Source: a bacterium | GTDB taxonomy: Bacteria > Verrucomicrobiota > Verrucomicrobiia > Chthoniobacterales > Terrimicrobiaceae | Assembly: GCA_009920585.1 (NCBI GenBank) | Contig: RFZT01000001.1 | Coordinates: 1-39,694 of the forward strand | Reading direction: 5' to 3' | Length of the DNA: 39,694 nucleotides | Program-made: the position numbers and the translations under genes | Notes under the pieces: model-generated | What the model was told of the DNA's origin: nothing | What the model saw: only the letters and a program-made list of their open reading frames with translations | Databases searched by the model: none | Shown here: piece after piece, positions 15,594 to 24,341 of the stretch | How positions within the stretch are numbered: position 1 is the first letter of the stretch | Layout of the letters: each line of letters starts with the position of its first letter

Positions 15594-15610
15594 CCGCTCG
15601 GGCAGAGCGG
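15594..15610 (+). promoter_or_regulatory. Hairpin in the leader of the ABC exporter gene
   Basis: CCGCTC (15594-15599) and GAGCGG (15605-15610) form a perfect 6-bp stem with a 5-nt loop, 38 bp upstream of the exporter start. It could be an RNA hairpin or a small protein-binding palindrome. The AT-rich TAAAAT just before it (15588-15593) could alternatively serve as a -10 element. Confidence 0.3.
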
Positions 15611-15648
15611 GGTTGTCACACTGTCGCGCTGTTGAGATAGTCGAGCCT

Positions 15649-17370
15649 ATGCAGGTTTTTATTCGCGTTTTTCCGTATGTGCGTCGGTATCCCTTATTGG
15701 CATTTGCCACGTTGTTTTGTGCCTTATTGGGGACATTGATGGTCGTGGTCTTCCCCGCGGTGACGCAACAGATCGTCGATCAGGTGATCGGAAAAAATCG
15801 CCCAGAATTGCTCTTGCCGCTTGTTTGCGTGGGATTCGCGGCCTTTTTTGCCCAGAATCTTCTCAATTCCCTGCGCATTATTTTCAACAATCACTTCGAG
15901 CAGCACGTGATCTTTGATCTTCGCAGCGAGCTTTACGCGCACATTCAAAAGTTGCCCCTTCATTGGTTCGATAACCGTGCGACCGGTGACATTATGACTC
16001 GGTTGGTCGAGGACGTCACAAGTGTGGAGCGTGTTTTGATCGATGGCATTGAGCAGGGAACGGTGTCCGTCCTTCAAATTCTCGTCGTCAGCGCCCTCAT
16101 GCTGACCTACAGCCCGATGCTTACGCTTGCAGCGCTTTCTCCCATTCCCCTCCTAGCCGCGGGGGCGATGGTTTACACGCTTACGGCGCGCTCACGTTAC
16201 CGGCGTCAACGCAAGGCGGTCTCGGAGCTCAACTCGCTCCTCCACGACAACATTGCCGGGATTCGCCAGATCAAGACGTACACGAGTGAGGAACGGGAGC
16301 ACATACGCTTCGATGCAGCGAGTAACAAGGTGCGGAAGGAAACTCTCACCGTGATGAAGGCTTGGGCGCTCTACCAGCCAGGTATGGAGTTTTTGTCATC
16401 GGCCGGGTTGCTGATGGTGGCTGGATTTGGAACCGCTCAGGTTCTGCATGGGAGAATGGAAATTGGCGCACTGGTCGCATTTTTTGTTCTCGTTCGGTAT
16501 CTCTATGAGCCTGTCGGTCGCCTGCACCAACTCAACCAAATCTTCCAGTCGGGTCGTGCCGCAGGCGATCGGGTATTCGAGATCATGGATGCCGATGCGG
16601 AGTGCGACGAGAACGAAGGGGCGATATGCCAGCCGATTCAGGGGCATGTTGTTTATCAGAATGTGAGTTTTGCTTATGACCCGAAGCTACCTGTGCTCGA
16701 CGACATTCAGATCGAAGTTCCAGTTGGATCCATGGTCGCTTTAGTCGGGCCTACAGGTGCCGGAAAATCCACGATCGTTAACTTGCTTGTGCGCTTTTAC
16801 GAATTCACCAGTGGTGGGATTACGATTGATGGCGTTCCATTGAGGGGGATGTCGCGTCGGCATTTGAGGCACAATATTGCTGTAGTCACGCAGGAGAGTT
16901 TTTTATTCAACGGCACCACGGCGGAAAATCTACGAATCGGAAAGCCGGATGCCTCCGAGGAGGAAATGTGGGAGGCTCTTCGTGCGGCGAATGCGGTGGA
17001 TTTCATTCGGCGATTACCCGAGGGATTGCATACCCCGCTTGGCGAACGTGGAGTGAAGCTCAGTGTTGGTGAGAAGCAACGTCTCTCCATCGCACGGGCG
17101 CTTCTCAAAAATCCCCCGATCCTCATTTTAGACGAGGCCACCGCGAGTGTCGACACTTCGACCGAGAAGCTGATTCAGGAGGCCTTGGATCATCTCATGG
17201 AAAAGCGAACCAGTTTTGTCATTGCGCATAGACTTTCGACTGTGCGCCACGCCGACCAGATTCTCGTTTTGGAACGGGGCCGTATTACAGAGCGGGGTCG
17301 CCATGAAGAGCTTCTCTCGAAGGGGGGACTCTATGCCGAACTCTGCCGAAGCAGTCTCATTGAGAAATGA
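15649..17370 (+). CDS. MsbA-like ABC exporter (fused membrane and ATPase domains)
   Basis: Half-transporter of the lipid/polysaccharide exporter family, working as a homodimer in the inner membrane. Six helices occupy roughly residues 1-290. The intracellular-loop segment LPLHWFDNRATGDIMTRLVEDV is typical of MsbA. The ATPase domain has Walker A GPTGAGKST (367-375), Q-loop VVTQESFLF, signature LSVGE (471-475, replacing the common LSGGQ), Walker B ILILDEATASVD and the switch His in VIAHRLSTVRHAD. I chose ATG 15649 (MQVFIRVFPYV, 573 residues) over an in-frame TTG at 15613. It leads the exopolysaccharide/exosortase cluster, so it probably exports a glycan or lipid-linked product; the cargo is not shown by the sequence. 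Confidence 0.9.
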   Translation: MQVFIRVFPYVRRYPLLAFATLFCALLGTLMVVVFPAVTQQIVDQVIGKNRPELLLPLVCVGFAAFFAQNLLNSLRIIFNNHFEQHVIFDLRSELYAHIQKLPLHWFDNRATGDIMTRLVEDVTSVERVLIDGIEQGTVSVLQILVVSALMLTYSPMLTLAALSPIPLLAAGAMVYTLTARSRYRRQRKAVSELNSLLHDNIAGIRQIKTYTSEEREHIRFDAASNKVRKETLTVMKAWALYQPGMEFLSSAGLLMVAGFGTAQVLHGRMEIGALVAFFVLVRYLYEPVGRLHQLNQIFQSGRAAGDRVFEIMDADAECDENEGAICQPIQGHVVYQNVSFAYDPKLPVLDDIQIEVPVGSMVALVGPTGAGKSTIVNLLVRFYEFTSGGITIDGVPLRGMSRRHLRHNIAVVTQESFLFNGTTAENLRIGKPDASEEEMWEALRAANAVDFIRRLPEGLHTPLGERGVKLSVGEKQRLSIARALLKNPPILILDEATASVDTSTEKLIQEALDHLMEKRTSFVIAHRLSTVRHADQILVLERGRITERGRHEELLSKGGLYAELCRSSLIEK

Positions 17371-17477
17371 TGACACTTTGGGAGTCGCGGTCTCTGGAAA
17401 TCAAAGAGCACTTTACAATGAGCTACTTGGCGTTAGATTTTCCCTAGAGTTCAAATAGTTCCACTCCAGACTACCAG

Positions 17478-18950
17478 ATGGTTCCTGAAACCCTTCAATC
17501 AACGGATCAAATTCCAGATATCATGAGGCCCACGGCCCTATTTCCCAGAGGATTGAAGGTAGTGAGAGGGTCCTCAAGGGAGAGGTTTTTGATGATTGTT
17601 CTGCTTATTGTTGATTGCGGAATCTGGCTTGGGATGTATCTTGGTATCACTGAGTTAACTGGTGAGTTTAATCGTTATGAGTGGGTGGATCTTTATCTTC
17701 CGTTGCTGATTTCCGTGTTCACCCTCAGCTTGATTGGGGCCTACGACCCTCGTTCGGAGATGAAATCGCTGGGGTATTCGAGCGAGCACCTCATCGCGTG
17801 TTTGCTTGCCTTTCTAGCGTCGGCTTTTGCCGTTTATATCGTGGCTTCATTTGGTGGCAAGATCGCCTCCAGTCGTGCGATTTTCGGATTTTCCTTTCTG
17901 GGATTCTCGATTTTCACCCTTTTGCAAAGGCGGTTTTTGTATTCCACGGCTATGGGATCCAGATCCAGTCGCCGTTTACTCGTGATCAGCGATCCTGAAT
18001 CCGCTGAGAGGTTTTACAAAAATTACACAGCAAACAAACTCAGACACAAATTGCACTTTTTTGCGACCAGTGAATCGGCGTTGGGGACTCATGTAGCCGG
18101 CCCAGGCACCCCCGTTTTCGAGTCTCTCGCCTCTGATGTGCTGAAGACCTTGGAGAATAACATCCACCTCGAACACGAAGGTATCCTTTTGGCGTGCTCC
18201 ACAGAAAGTATCCAAAATGAAATTCTGACATCGCTAGTGGCTGTTCATTTCCAAGAACTTCCTGTTTACACGATGCACTCGTTTTTTGAGGCATACTGGC
18301 ATAAAATGCCTCCTGACTTGCTGAGTCGTACTTGGCCTTTGGATTCAGGCTTTCAACTCGTACAGCATTCTCCGTTTGCTTCGCTCAAGCGGGTCTTTGA
18401 TGTCTTCGTAGCAGTGATCACTCTCCTTGTCCTTTCCCCTGTCATGGCGATTGTGGCTTTATTGATCAAACTCGAGCGCAGAGGGCCGATCATTTTTAGC
18501 CAAACCCGCGTGGGACAGCATGGAAGTCTCTTCACGCTTTACAAATTTCGAACGATGGATGTGGGGAGTGAGTTTAAGGGGCTATACACTCTTGAGGGAG
18601 ATCCGCGTGTCACGAGGCTCGGGCACTGGTTGCGCGTTTCACGTCTCGACGAGTTGCCGCAGCTTTGGAATGTGCTACGCGGAGAAATGAGTCTCATCGG
18701 ACCGCGTGCGGAATGGATCAAATGTGTCGAACGCTACGAAGTCGCGATCCCTTACTACCACTTCCGCCATTTGGTGCGGCCAGGTATCACGGGGTGGGCT
18801 CAAGTCAACTACCCCTATGGCGCCAGCATCGAGGACACCATGGAGAAGCTCATGTATGATCTTTACTACATTCGGCATTTTTCTCTAGCGTTGGATGCCA
18901 CGGTGGTTCTCAAGACATTGCATGTTATGGTTTTTGGGAAAGGGAGGTGA
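17478..18950 (+). CDS. Polyprenyl-phosphate sugar-1-phosphate transferase (EPS initiating enzyme)
   Basis: Transfers a sugar 1-phosphate from a nucleotide sugar to undecaprenyl phosphate, the first step of exopolysaccharide assembly. Four N-terminal membrane helices (residues 38-155) and a nucleotide-binding-like middle domain precede the catalytic bacterial sugar-transferase domain from about 303. This has KRVFDVFVAVITLLVLSPVM, PIIFSQTRVGQHG, FTLYKFRTMDVGSE, LGHWLRVSRLDELPQLWNVL and GEMSLIGPR. The architecture fits the long WbaP-like transferases found with exosortase systems. A second possible start is ATG 17523 (residue 16). It follows the exporter after 107 bp and precedes the exosortase by 18 bp. 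Confidence 0.92.
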   Translation: MVPETLQSTDQIPDIMRPTALFPRGLKVVRGSSRERFLMIVLLIVDCGIWLGMYLGITELTGEFNRYEWVDLYLPLLISVFTLSLIGAYDPRSEMKSLGYSSEHLIACLLAFLASAFAVYIVASFGGKIASSRAIFGFSFLGFSIFTLLQRRFLYSTAMGSRSSRRLLVISDPESAERFYKNYTANKLRHKLHFFATSESALGTHVAGPGTPVFESLASDVLKTLENNIHLEHEGILLACSTESIQNEILTSLVAVHFQELPVYTMHSFFEAYWHKMPPDLLSRTWPLDSGFQLVQHSPFASLKRVFDVFVAVITLLVLSPVMAIVALLIKLERRGPIIFSQTRVGQHGSLFTLYKFRTMDVGSEFKGLYTLEGDPRVTRLGHWLRVSRLDELPQLWNVLRGEMSLIGPRAEWIKCVERYEVAIPYYHFRHLVRPGITGWAQVNYPYGASIEDTMEKLMYDLYYIRHFSLALDATVVLKTLHVMVFGKGR

Positions 18951-18957
18951 CTCTCCC
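18942..18957 (+). promoter_or_regulatory. Hairpin over the sugar-transferase stop, before the exosortase start
   Basis: GGGAG (18942-18946) and CTCCC (18953-18957) form a perfect 5-bp stem around the TGA stop at 18948-18950. It also masks a GGAGGTGA run resembling a ribosome binding site 20 nt before the GTG start at 18969, so translation of the exosortase may depend on ribosomes ending the upstream gene. Confidence 0.3.
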
Positions 18958-18968
18958 AGAGATTCCGT

Positions 18969-20561
18969 GTGAATAGATTTCCTTCTGCCGCCGCTTCCAG
19001 TGGAGTCGAAAAAAGCCAACCTTGGCTGATTCTTGCATCTGTCCTGCTTGCTTGGTGGATCTCGATTCGGATGCTTTGGAACGATTGGGAAATCGATTCG
19101 CAATACAGTTATGGTTTTTTGGTGCCTATCCTGTGCATGGCGCTTTTTCACATGCGATGGAGAGATCGTCCCGCCCAAGCATCCGAGGAGGAAACTGGAT
19201 TCGTCGTGCTGGTCGCTGGTTTTGGTGTCGCGCTCGCTTTATTGCCCCTTTTTTTTGAGGCCAATCCCGAATGGCGCGTCCTCGGTGTTCTTGGGGCTTT
19301 TTTTGCAATCGGCTTCACTCTTGCGCTGTTGAGGTTGATCGGTGGCGCAGCGTGGGTGGGCCACTTCTTTTTTCCGATTGTCTTTTTTCTGATTGCCGTT
19401 CCCTGGCCTCGCAATGCGGAAAACGCGATCATGGGTTGGTTGATGCAAAAAAACACGATCGCCGTTCTCGAGATGCTTCACTGGTGTGGATTTGAGGCGA
19501 TGCGGCAGGGAAACCTCATATCACTTCCGACAGGTACGGTCGGTATCGAGGAGGCGTGTAGTGGAGTGCGCTCACTGCAGAGTGGCATCATGGCCGCTTT
19601 TTTCTTTGGTGAGGTTTTTAGGTTTGGATTTTTTTCAAGGGGTGTCCTTGTTTTTGCGGCGTTCGCCTTAGCGCTTTTTGGGAACTTTCTCCGAGCCTCA
19701 GGGCTTTCGATTTTGGCTTCGGTGCAAGGGGTATCGGCCGTAGAAAAATGGCATGACCTCGCAGGGTACTTGATTCTAGCTTTCACGATGGGCGGCCTGT
19801 GGTCGCTCGCGTTATCGTATCAGAGGAAAAGAAGCGCGCGGCAGGGTGCAGGGTCGCCAGTCGGAGTCACTGCCCTGCCTCAAATGGCTTTGTCTCCCCT
19901 CATTCAGCGCACCGCTTTGGCTTGGATTATACTCGGAGTGATTTCGTTGGGCGGAACGGAAGCTTGGTATCGTCTGCATGAGGTTCGTGGGACTGAAGAT
20001 GTAGAATGGACGATCGCCTCGGGCACTCGTGGCACGAAAGTGCAACCGATCGCGAACCGCACTCGGCGGATGCTTTTTTTTCCCGAGGGCTTCTCGGAAC
20101 GATTCACGGATAACAAACAGCATGTTTGGCAATTTTTTTATTTGCGGTGGCCTGCGGGAAGGTCAGCGATACAGGCGGTGAGCATTCACGACCCTCAGAC
20201 CTGTCTTTCAAGTGCAGGTATGGTTTTGGTGAAGCAACTTGATCCCCAGTTGATCAAGGTCGATGGCATGCCGATCTATTTTCGAGTTTTTCTTTTCACG
20301 GATCGAGGTCGCTATGTTTTGGTTTATCACGCGATTCTTGCTGATGGTGAGAAGGCGGGTGAGGGCGCTTCTAGCGCTTTTGCTTATACGTTGGCTGGAC
20401 GTTGGCGTGCAGTGAAAGAGGGGGTTCGCAATCGCGGTCAGCGTTTGATTGAAGCCGCCGCATGGGATATCATAGATGTCGATCAAGCCAACGAAACTCT
20501 CCGAAAATTTCTCCAATCAACCCTGATCCGCAATGATGCAAACCTTCCAAATAAGCCATGA
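18969..20561 (+). CDS. Exosortase fused to a C-terminal EpsI-like domain
   Basis: Integral membrane cysteine protease/transpeptidase of the exosortase (EpsH) family, which processes proteins carrying a C-terminal sorting signal. About eight membrane helices span residues 18-285. The predicted catalytic residues are Cys197 (GIEEACSGVRSLQ), Arg242 (NFLRASGLS) and His262 (WHDLAGY). After a final helix (about 313-330) comes a periplasmic EpsI-like domain with the family's HDPQTCL motif (407-413). The start is GTG 18969. Its stop overlaps the ATG of the next gene. Some exosortases have EpsI as a separate gene; here the two are one chain of 530 residues. No candidate substrate with a sorting tail is visible in the window, so the substrate motif is unknown. 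Confidence 0.9.
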   Translation: MNRFPSAAASSGVEKSQPWLILASVLLAWWISIRMLWNDWEIDSQYSYGFLVPILCMALFHMRWRDRPAQASEEETGFVVLVAGFGVALALLPLFFEANPEWRVLGVLGAFFAIGFTLALLRLIGGAAWVGHFFFPIVFFLIAVPWPRNAENAIMGWLMQKNTIAVLEMLHWCGFEAMRQGNLISLPTGTVGIEEACSGVRSLQSGIMAAFFFGEVFRFGFFSRGVLVFAAFALALFGNFLRASGLSILASVQGVSAVEKWHDLAGYLILAFTMGGLWSLALSYQRKRSARQGAGSPVGVTALPQMALSPLIQRTALAWIILGVISLGGTEAWYRLHEVRGTEDVEWTIASGTRGTKVQPIANRTRRMLFFPEGFSERFTDNKQHVWQFFYLRWPAGRSAIQAVSIHDPQTCLSSAGMVLVKQLDPQLIKVDGMPIYFRVFLFTDRGRYVLVYHAILADGEKAGEGASSAFAYTLAGRWRAVKEGVRNRGQRLIEAAAWDIIDVDQANETLRKFLQSTLIRNDANLPNKP

Positions 20562-22483
20562 GCGAGGAGATTGAAGATCCAAGTGCCGGACGTACTATGC
20601 GCGAAAGAAAAAGCGCTGATATCCCATCCCGTGAAGCCCTCCCGAAAGAAGTCGAACGTTCAATGGTTTCGGAAACAAAGGACTTCTTGCCGGATTACGA
20701 TACCGACGAGGTGGCGCTTTCTCTCCGGGAGAGATTGTTCGAGGTGCTCGCGGATATTCGGGTCCGTATCATCTTGGGCGTTCTCATTCTCTCCGTGCTG
20801 GTTTGGGCGGTGATCCCTCCTTTCTATGGCGTGCTCAAAATCCGGAGGGCAAAGAATTTCACACAGGAATCTTTAGCCGCTTGGGAGAGGGGTGATGAAA
20901 ATGCGGCGCTTTCATTGATGCGGAGGGCCGTTTTGATGGCTCCCCAAGATGAGTCTATTTTTAGGAGCGCGCGTCTTTTAAATGCTCGTATGGGTGATCC
21001 CTCTTCGATCAACGCTCTCGAAATTCAGGGCCAGAAAAACGAGGCCAATATGGAAGAATTGCTTGCGCTTGCGGGGCAGGCAGTGAAAACCGGAAATAGG
21101 CAAACCGCCCGCTTCTCATTCAATAAAATCAGCGGCAAAAGAACGGTTGAAATGACCGTTGTGGAAATGCAATTGCTCGCGCTCGAAAATAAAATGCCCG
21201 AAGTCGTCGCTCTTGCTAAGAAGACACTGCCTGCACTGAACTTGGCGGATGCTGAAAAGATCCACCTCGCCTTGGCTTCTTTGATAATGAACAGCGATCC
21301 CCGAGCAGCTGAGGCCATTCTGGTTCCGTTGACTGAATCTCGGAGTGCCAGCGGCATCGCGTCCGTTCGCTTGCTGGCCAAACAACAGCTAGCCGAGGTA
21401 ATGCCTCGCGGTTCACTCCTGTCGAGTTTAGGCGACAAGCTGGCTGCGCATCCTTTGCGCAATGCCAGCGACTCTCTTCTTATCGCTGATCTTCGTATGA
21501 AGGAAAATCCTGCAAAAAGCCAAGCTGTAATAGAAGAGCTTCGCAAACTTTGCGGGAACTCCAGTCCCGATGAGGCCCTGGCCTTCGCTCGTTGGCTGAA
21601 TCGCAACAAGGCCTATCAGGAAGCGCTCGATTTTATAGGCAAGGAACGGGCATCATCTTCCTCGACGTGGCTTATGATTTATATCGATGCACTGGCGTCT
21701 CTGGATCGCTGGCAGGAGATATATACCTTACTCGACACAGAAAGTGTTGTCGGCATGTCCGAAACGCTTCGTGCTCTTTTTCTCGCGCGGTCAGCTGAAA
21801 AATCGGGTAAAAATGAAAATGCAGCCGAAGCCTGGCGGGAAATGCATCGGAACCTCGTTTACGAAAGACCTGAGTTGGCTTTATTCGTCGCTGCGTACGC
21901 CATCAAATCGGGATATGAGAAGGAGGGCATCAAAGCCTTTTGGACGTTGGCACATCGGCAGGATACAGCTCTTCATGGTTTTCTCGGATTGATTCGTTTT
22001 TTTCCGAAGGGCGCTTCAGCCTCTGAATTGCTCCCGGTTTACTCGGAAATGCTGGAGTCTTTTCCAAATATTCAGGAGGCTAGGAGCGACTACGCTTACC
22101 TTTCTCTGCTGACTGATAGTAATGTTGCTGAAGCGGTTGAGGTATCGAGGCAGATTCTTAGTCATGACCCGAATTCACTAGCCGCGCTCAGCGTTGCGGC
22201 TCTCGCCTACTACAAGTCAGGCGAGATCTCGCAGGCGGCTTCGCTTTATGATGGGAAGTTGATCGCGTGGAAGACCGCGCCGCCGCAGTGGAAAGCCGTT
22301 CGAGTCGCTGTGCTGCTTGCACTCGGGTGCAACAAGGAGGCCGCTGATTTAGCAGCGACCATCGATGTCACCAATCTTCGTCCTGAAGAGCGTAAACTTT
22401 TGGAGCAACCAGAACCTAGCGTGGGATCAGGAAAGGGAGCATTTCGTTCCTATATCCGGAACGATGACCTCTGCGCCCTCTAG
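20558..22483 (+). CDS. Membrane-anchored TPR-like protein of the exosortase cluster
   Basis: A 641-residue protein with a polar N-terminus (residues 1-65), one membrane helix (IRVRIILGVLILSVLVWAVIPPF, about 67-90) and a long helical-repeat region outside the membrane. TPR-like units include ESLAAWERGDENAALSLMRRAVLMAP and VSRQILSHDPNSLAALSVAALAYYKSGEISQAA. It starts in an ATGA overlap with the exosortase stop, so it is co-translated. TPR proteins are common scaffolds in exopolysaccharide/exosortase loci (PrsT-like), and that role is my inference. Its 3' end overlaps the convergent exonuclease gene by 57 bp. Confidence 0.75.
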   Translation: MSEEIEDPSAGRTMRERKSADIPSREALPKEVERSMVSETKDFLPDYDTDEVALSLRERLFEVLADIRVRIILGVLILSVLVWAVIPPFYGVLKIRRAKNFTQESLAAWERGDENAALSLMRRAVLMAPQDESIFRSARLLNARMGDPSSINALEIQGQKNEANMEELLALAGQAVKTGNRQTARFSFNKISGKRTVEMTVVEMQLLALENKMPEVVALAKKTLPALNLADAEKIHLALASLIMNSDPRAAEAILVPLTESRSASGIASVRLLAKQQLAEVMPRGSLLSSLGDKLAAHPLRNASDSLLIADLRMKENPAKSQAVIEELRKLCGNSSPDEALAFARWLNRNKAYQEALDFIGKERASSSSTWLMIYIDALASLDRWQEIYTLLDTESVVGMSETLRALFLARSAEKSGKNENAAEAWREMHRNLVYERPELALFVAAYAIKSGYEKEGIKAFWTLAHRQDTALHGFLGLIRFFPKGASASELLPVYSEMLESFPNIQEARSDYAYLSLLTDSNVAEAVEVSRQILSHDPNSLAALSVAALAYYKSGEISQAASLYDGKLIAWKTAPPQWKAVRVAVLLALGCNKEAADLAATIDVTNLRPEERKLLEQPEPSVGSGKGAFRSYIRNDDLCAL

Positions 22484-23800
22484 TTCCTTGAATAGCGCTA
22501 GCTGAAACCACTCGAGTGCGGGCTTGTCTCCGTGGATGAGTACGACCTTTGAGGGCTTCAGGAGAAGAACATAATTGCGGAGCATCTCGCGGTTCGAATG
22601 GGCGCTGAAGCTGAATTCCTCGACGCGGCAGCGAAGGGGCACAGGTGGAAACTCTTTATCGAGGATCACTTCATCTCCTTGCTTTGCCTTGCGGATCTTT
22701 CCGGCGGGAGAGTCTGGATCCGAGTATCCCACAAAAAACAGGTTTTGGGATGGATCTGCCAAGACACGTCGAGCAAAAATATTGGAAAGCGTGTGTTCCG
22801 TCATCATTCCGCTTGAAAGAGCGTAGATGCACTTTTTGCGAGGCTGAGCGGTCATAATCTCGCGTCCAGAGAGGACATACGGCGCCATTTCCTCTAGGAG
22901 TTGCAATTCAGGGTGACTGCGTGGTGTGGTAGCAGCAAAAGCATCATAAACGGTCGTGATTTTCACGCTTAGTCCGCCGATATATATAGGCAGGTGGCCG
23001 ATCTCGCCGCGCAAACGCATTTTCCAAAGCATGGCTAGAAGTTCTTGGGACTTGCCCAAAGCGAATACGGGTATTGTTAATGATTCGCCTCTCGATATCA
23101 CTTCTTTAACGGCTCTAGCAAAGCGCTCTTCCTCGCCGGCGCGGGTAAAACCGACAGGGATCGGTGAGTCGCCCCGTGTCGTCTCCATAATCAAATAATC
23201 AACTCCGCCTTCAGGGAAGTCGGCGCCGATCATCAGCGACTGGTTTTCAAAATTCACATCACCTGTATAAAAAAGCGATTTGCCTTTGTAGCTGATGAGC
23301 ACTCCGACGGAGCCCAGAATGTGCCCTGCATTGTAAAACTCAAAAGTCACCTCGTCATCATTGTTCGAACGTTCTCCGAGGAGATTGTAGCGTTGCCTGA
23401 GTCCGCAGTGGACCCAACTTTGAGCGCAGAGATCTACGCCGCGGTGGGTGTAGAGGGGATACTCCATCAGGCCGAGTTCCTCTCGTTGACGCATCATGAC
23501 ATTCACCGAATTGTGAAGCATGATCGTGGCAATGGCTGCCGTGGCCGGGGTCATGAAAACGGGACACCGCTGCTCCTGTCTTGTCACCACAGGCAATGAG
23601 CCTATGTGGTCTTGGTGAGCATGAGTGATGATAATCGCATCGACCGTTCCAGGGGGGAGTGCGCGCAAGTCGGGTGTGGAGTTGATGCCGTCGATCTTGG
23701 GATCCGAGCCCGCATCGAGAATGATGTTCTTGCCTCCTACGCTCAGCCAGTAGCAATTCGATCCAATCCCTGTGTGTCGCGTGAGGTTTACAAATTCCAT
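22427..23800 (-). CDS. Metallo-beta-lactamase/beta-CASP RNA-processing exonuclease-like protein
   Basis: Predicted zinc-dependent nuclease of the beta-CASP family (CPSF73/YSH1-type). Metal ligands: H-x-H-x-D-H at His60, His62, Asp64, His65 (THAHQDHIGSLP), GHILGS with a further His, YTGDVNFEN with a metal-bridging Asp, and the late SFSAHSNREML and VLIHGDKPA motifs. The middle beta-CASP cap has IPVFALGKSQELLAMLWKM. The 457-residue length is typical. The C-terminus overlaps the convergent TPR gene by 57 bp. Its start lies 80 bp downstream of the DUF5069 gene's stop. RNA rather than DNA as substrate is inferred from the family. Confidence 0.88.
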   Translation of the reverse strand: MEFVNLTRHTGIGSNCYWLSVGGKNIILDAGSDPKIDGINSTPDLRALPPGTVDAIIITHAHQDHIGSLPVVTRQEQRCPVFMTPATAAIATIMLHNSVNVMMRQREELGLMEYPLYTHRGVDLCAQSWVHCGLRQRYNLLGERSNNDDEVTFEFYNAGHILGSVGVLISYKGKSLFYTGDVNFENQSLMIGADFPEGGVDYLIMETTRGDSPIPVGFTRAGEEERFARAVKEVISRGESLTIPVFALGKSQELLAMLWKMRLRGEIGHLPIYIGGLSVKITTVYDAFAATTPRSHPELQLLEEMAPYVLSGREIMTAQPRKKCIYALSSGMMTEHTLSNIFARRVLADPSQNLFFVGYSDPDSPAGKIRKAKQGDEVILDKEFPPVPLRCRVEEFSFSAHSNREMLRNYVLLLKPSKVVLIHGDKPALEWFQLALFKELEGAEVIVPDIGTKCSLS

Positions 23801-23881
23801 GTCGAATGAAAGTGGTGGAGCAACTGTTTTTCCTCAATGAAAATCACGGAAAAACCGAGATAGTTTCATTGACTTGATGAA

Positions 23882-24295
23882 TTAGGCGCGGCCTTCGTCG
23901 GCATCGATGTAAGCGAACATCGTTTGGATATCATCACGATTTTCAAATGAGCTTTCCTTCTTGCGGCGGATGAGGGTCTCGGACAATTCGTCATTCCAGC
24001 CGCGTTTTGTCATGAAGCCATTCCAGATTTCGATTTGTTCCTCGTTGGGACGTTTGCCATTTTGACAGCACCATTCAAGCACCTCGTCATCTGTGCCTCC
24101 TTGGAGGGTCTGGGCGCAGATCGCGTTGTAGTCGACTCCCAGAAAGGTCATGATTCGCTCATCGAATCCTTTTCCGAGATTGGCATGCAGTTCCGGGTGA
24201 AGCTCACCGGCAGCCATGAGACGGATTTTGTCGAGCATGCGGCCAAGGTAAACAATGCCACCGACCTGATCTTTGGGTGAGCGTGGGTATTTCAT
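23882..24295 (-). CDS. DUF5069 family protein
   Basis: A 137-residue soluble protein of a domain family of unknown function common in Verrucomicrobiota and Planctomycetota. Recognisable features are the N-terminal SPKDQVGGIVYLGRMLDKIRL segment, LHANLGKGFDERIMTFLGVDY, and the paired ALQGGTDDEVLEWC-type stretch (here LQGGTDDEVLEWCCQNG) with KRPNEEQIEIWNGFMTKRGW. No membrane or export signal. It lies 46 bp downstream of the ABC-F gene. I cannot assign a function. Confidence 0.8.
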   Translation of the reverse strand: MKYPRSPKDQVGGIVYLGRMLDKIRLMAAGELHPELHANLGKGFDERIMTFLGVDYNAICAQTLQGGTDDEVLEWCCQNGKRPNEEQIEIWNGFMTKRGWNDELSETLIRRKKESSFENRDDIQTMFAYIDADEGRA

Positions 24296-24341
24296 AGGTT
24301 TGTTTCGTGCGGTGTTAGCAACTGGGATGCTGATTTTGGGC

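Noticed and set aside
17430..17450. TTGGCGTTAGATTTTCC upstream of the sugar transferase as a sigma-54 promoter
   Set aside because: The bases ten positions after GG are TC, not GC, so the essential -12 element is missing.
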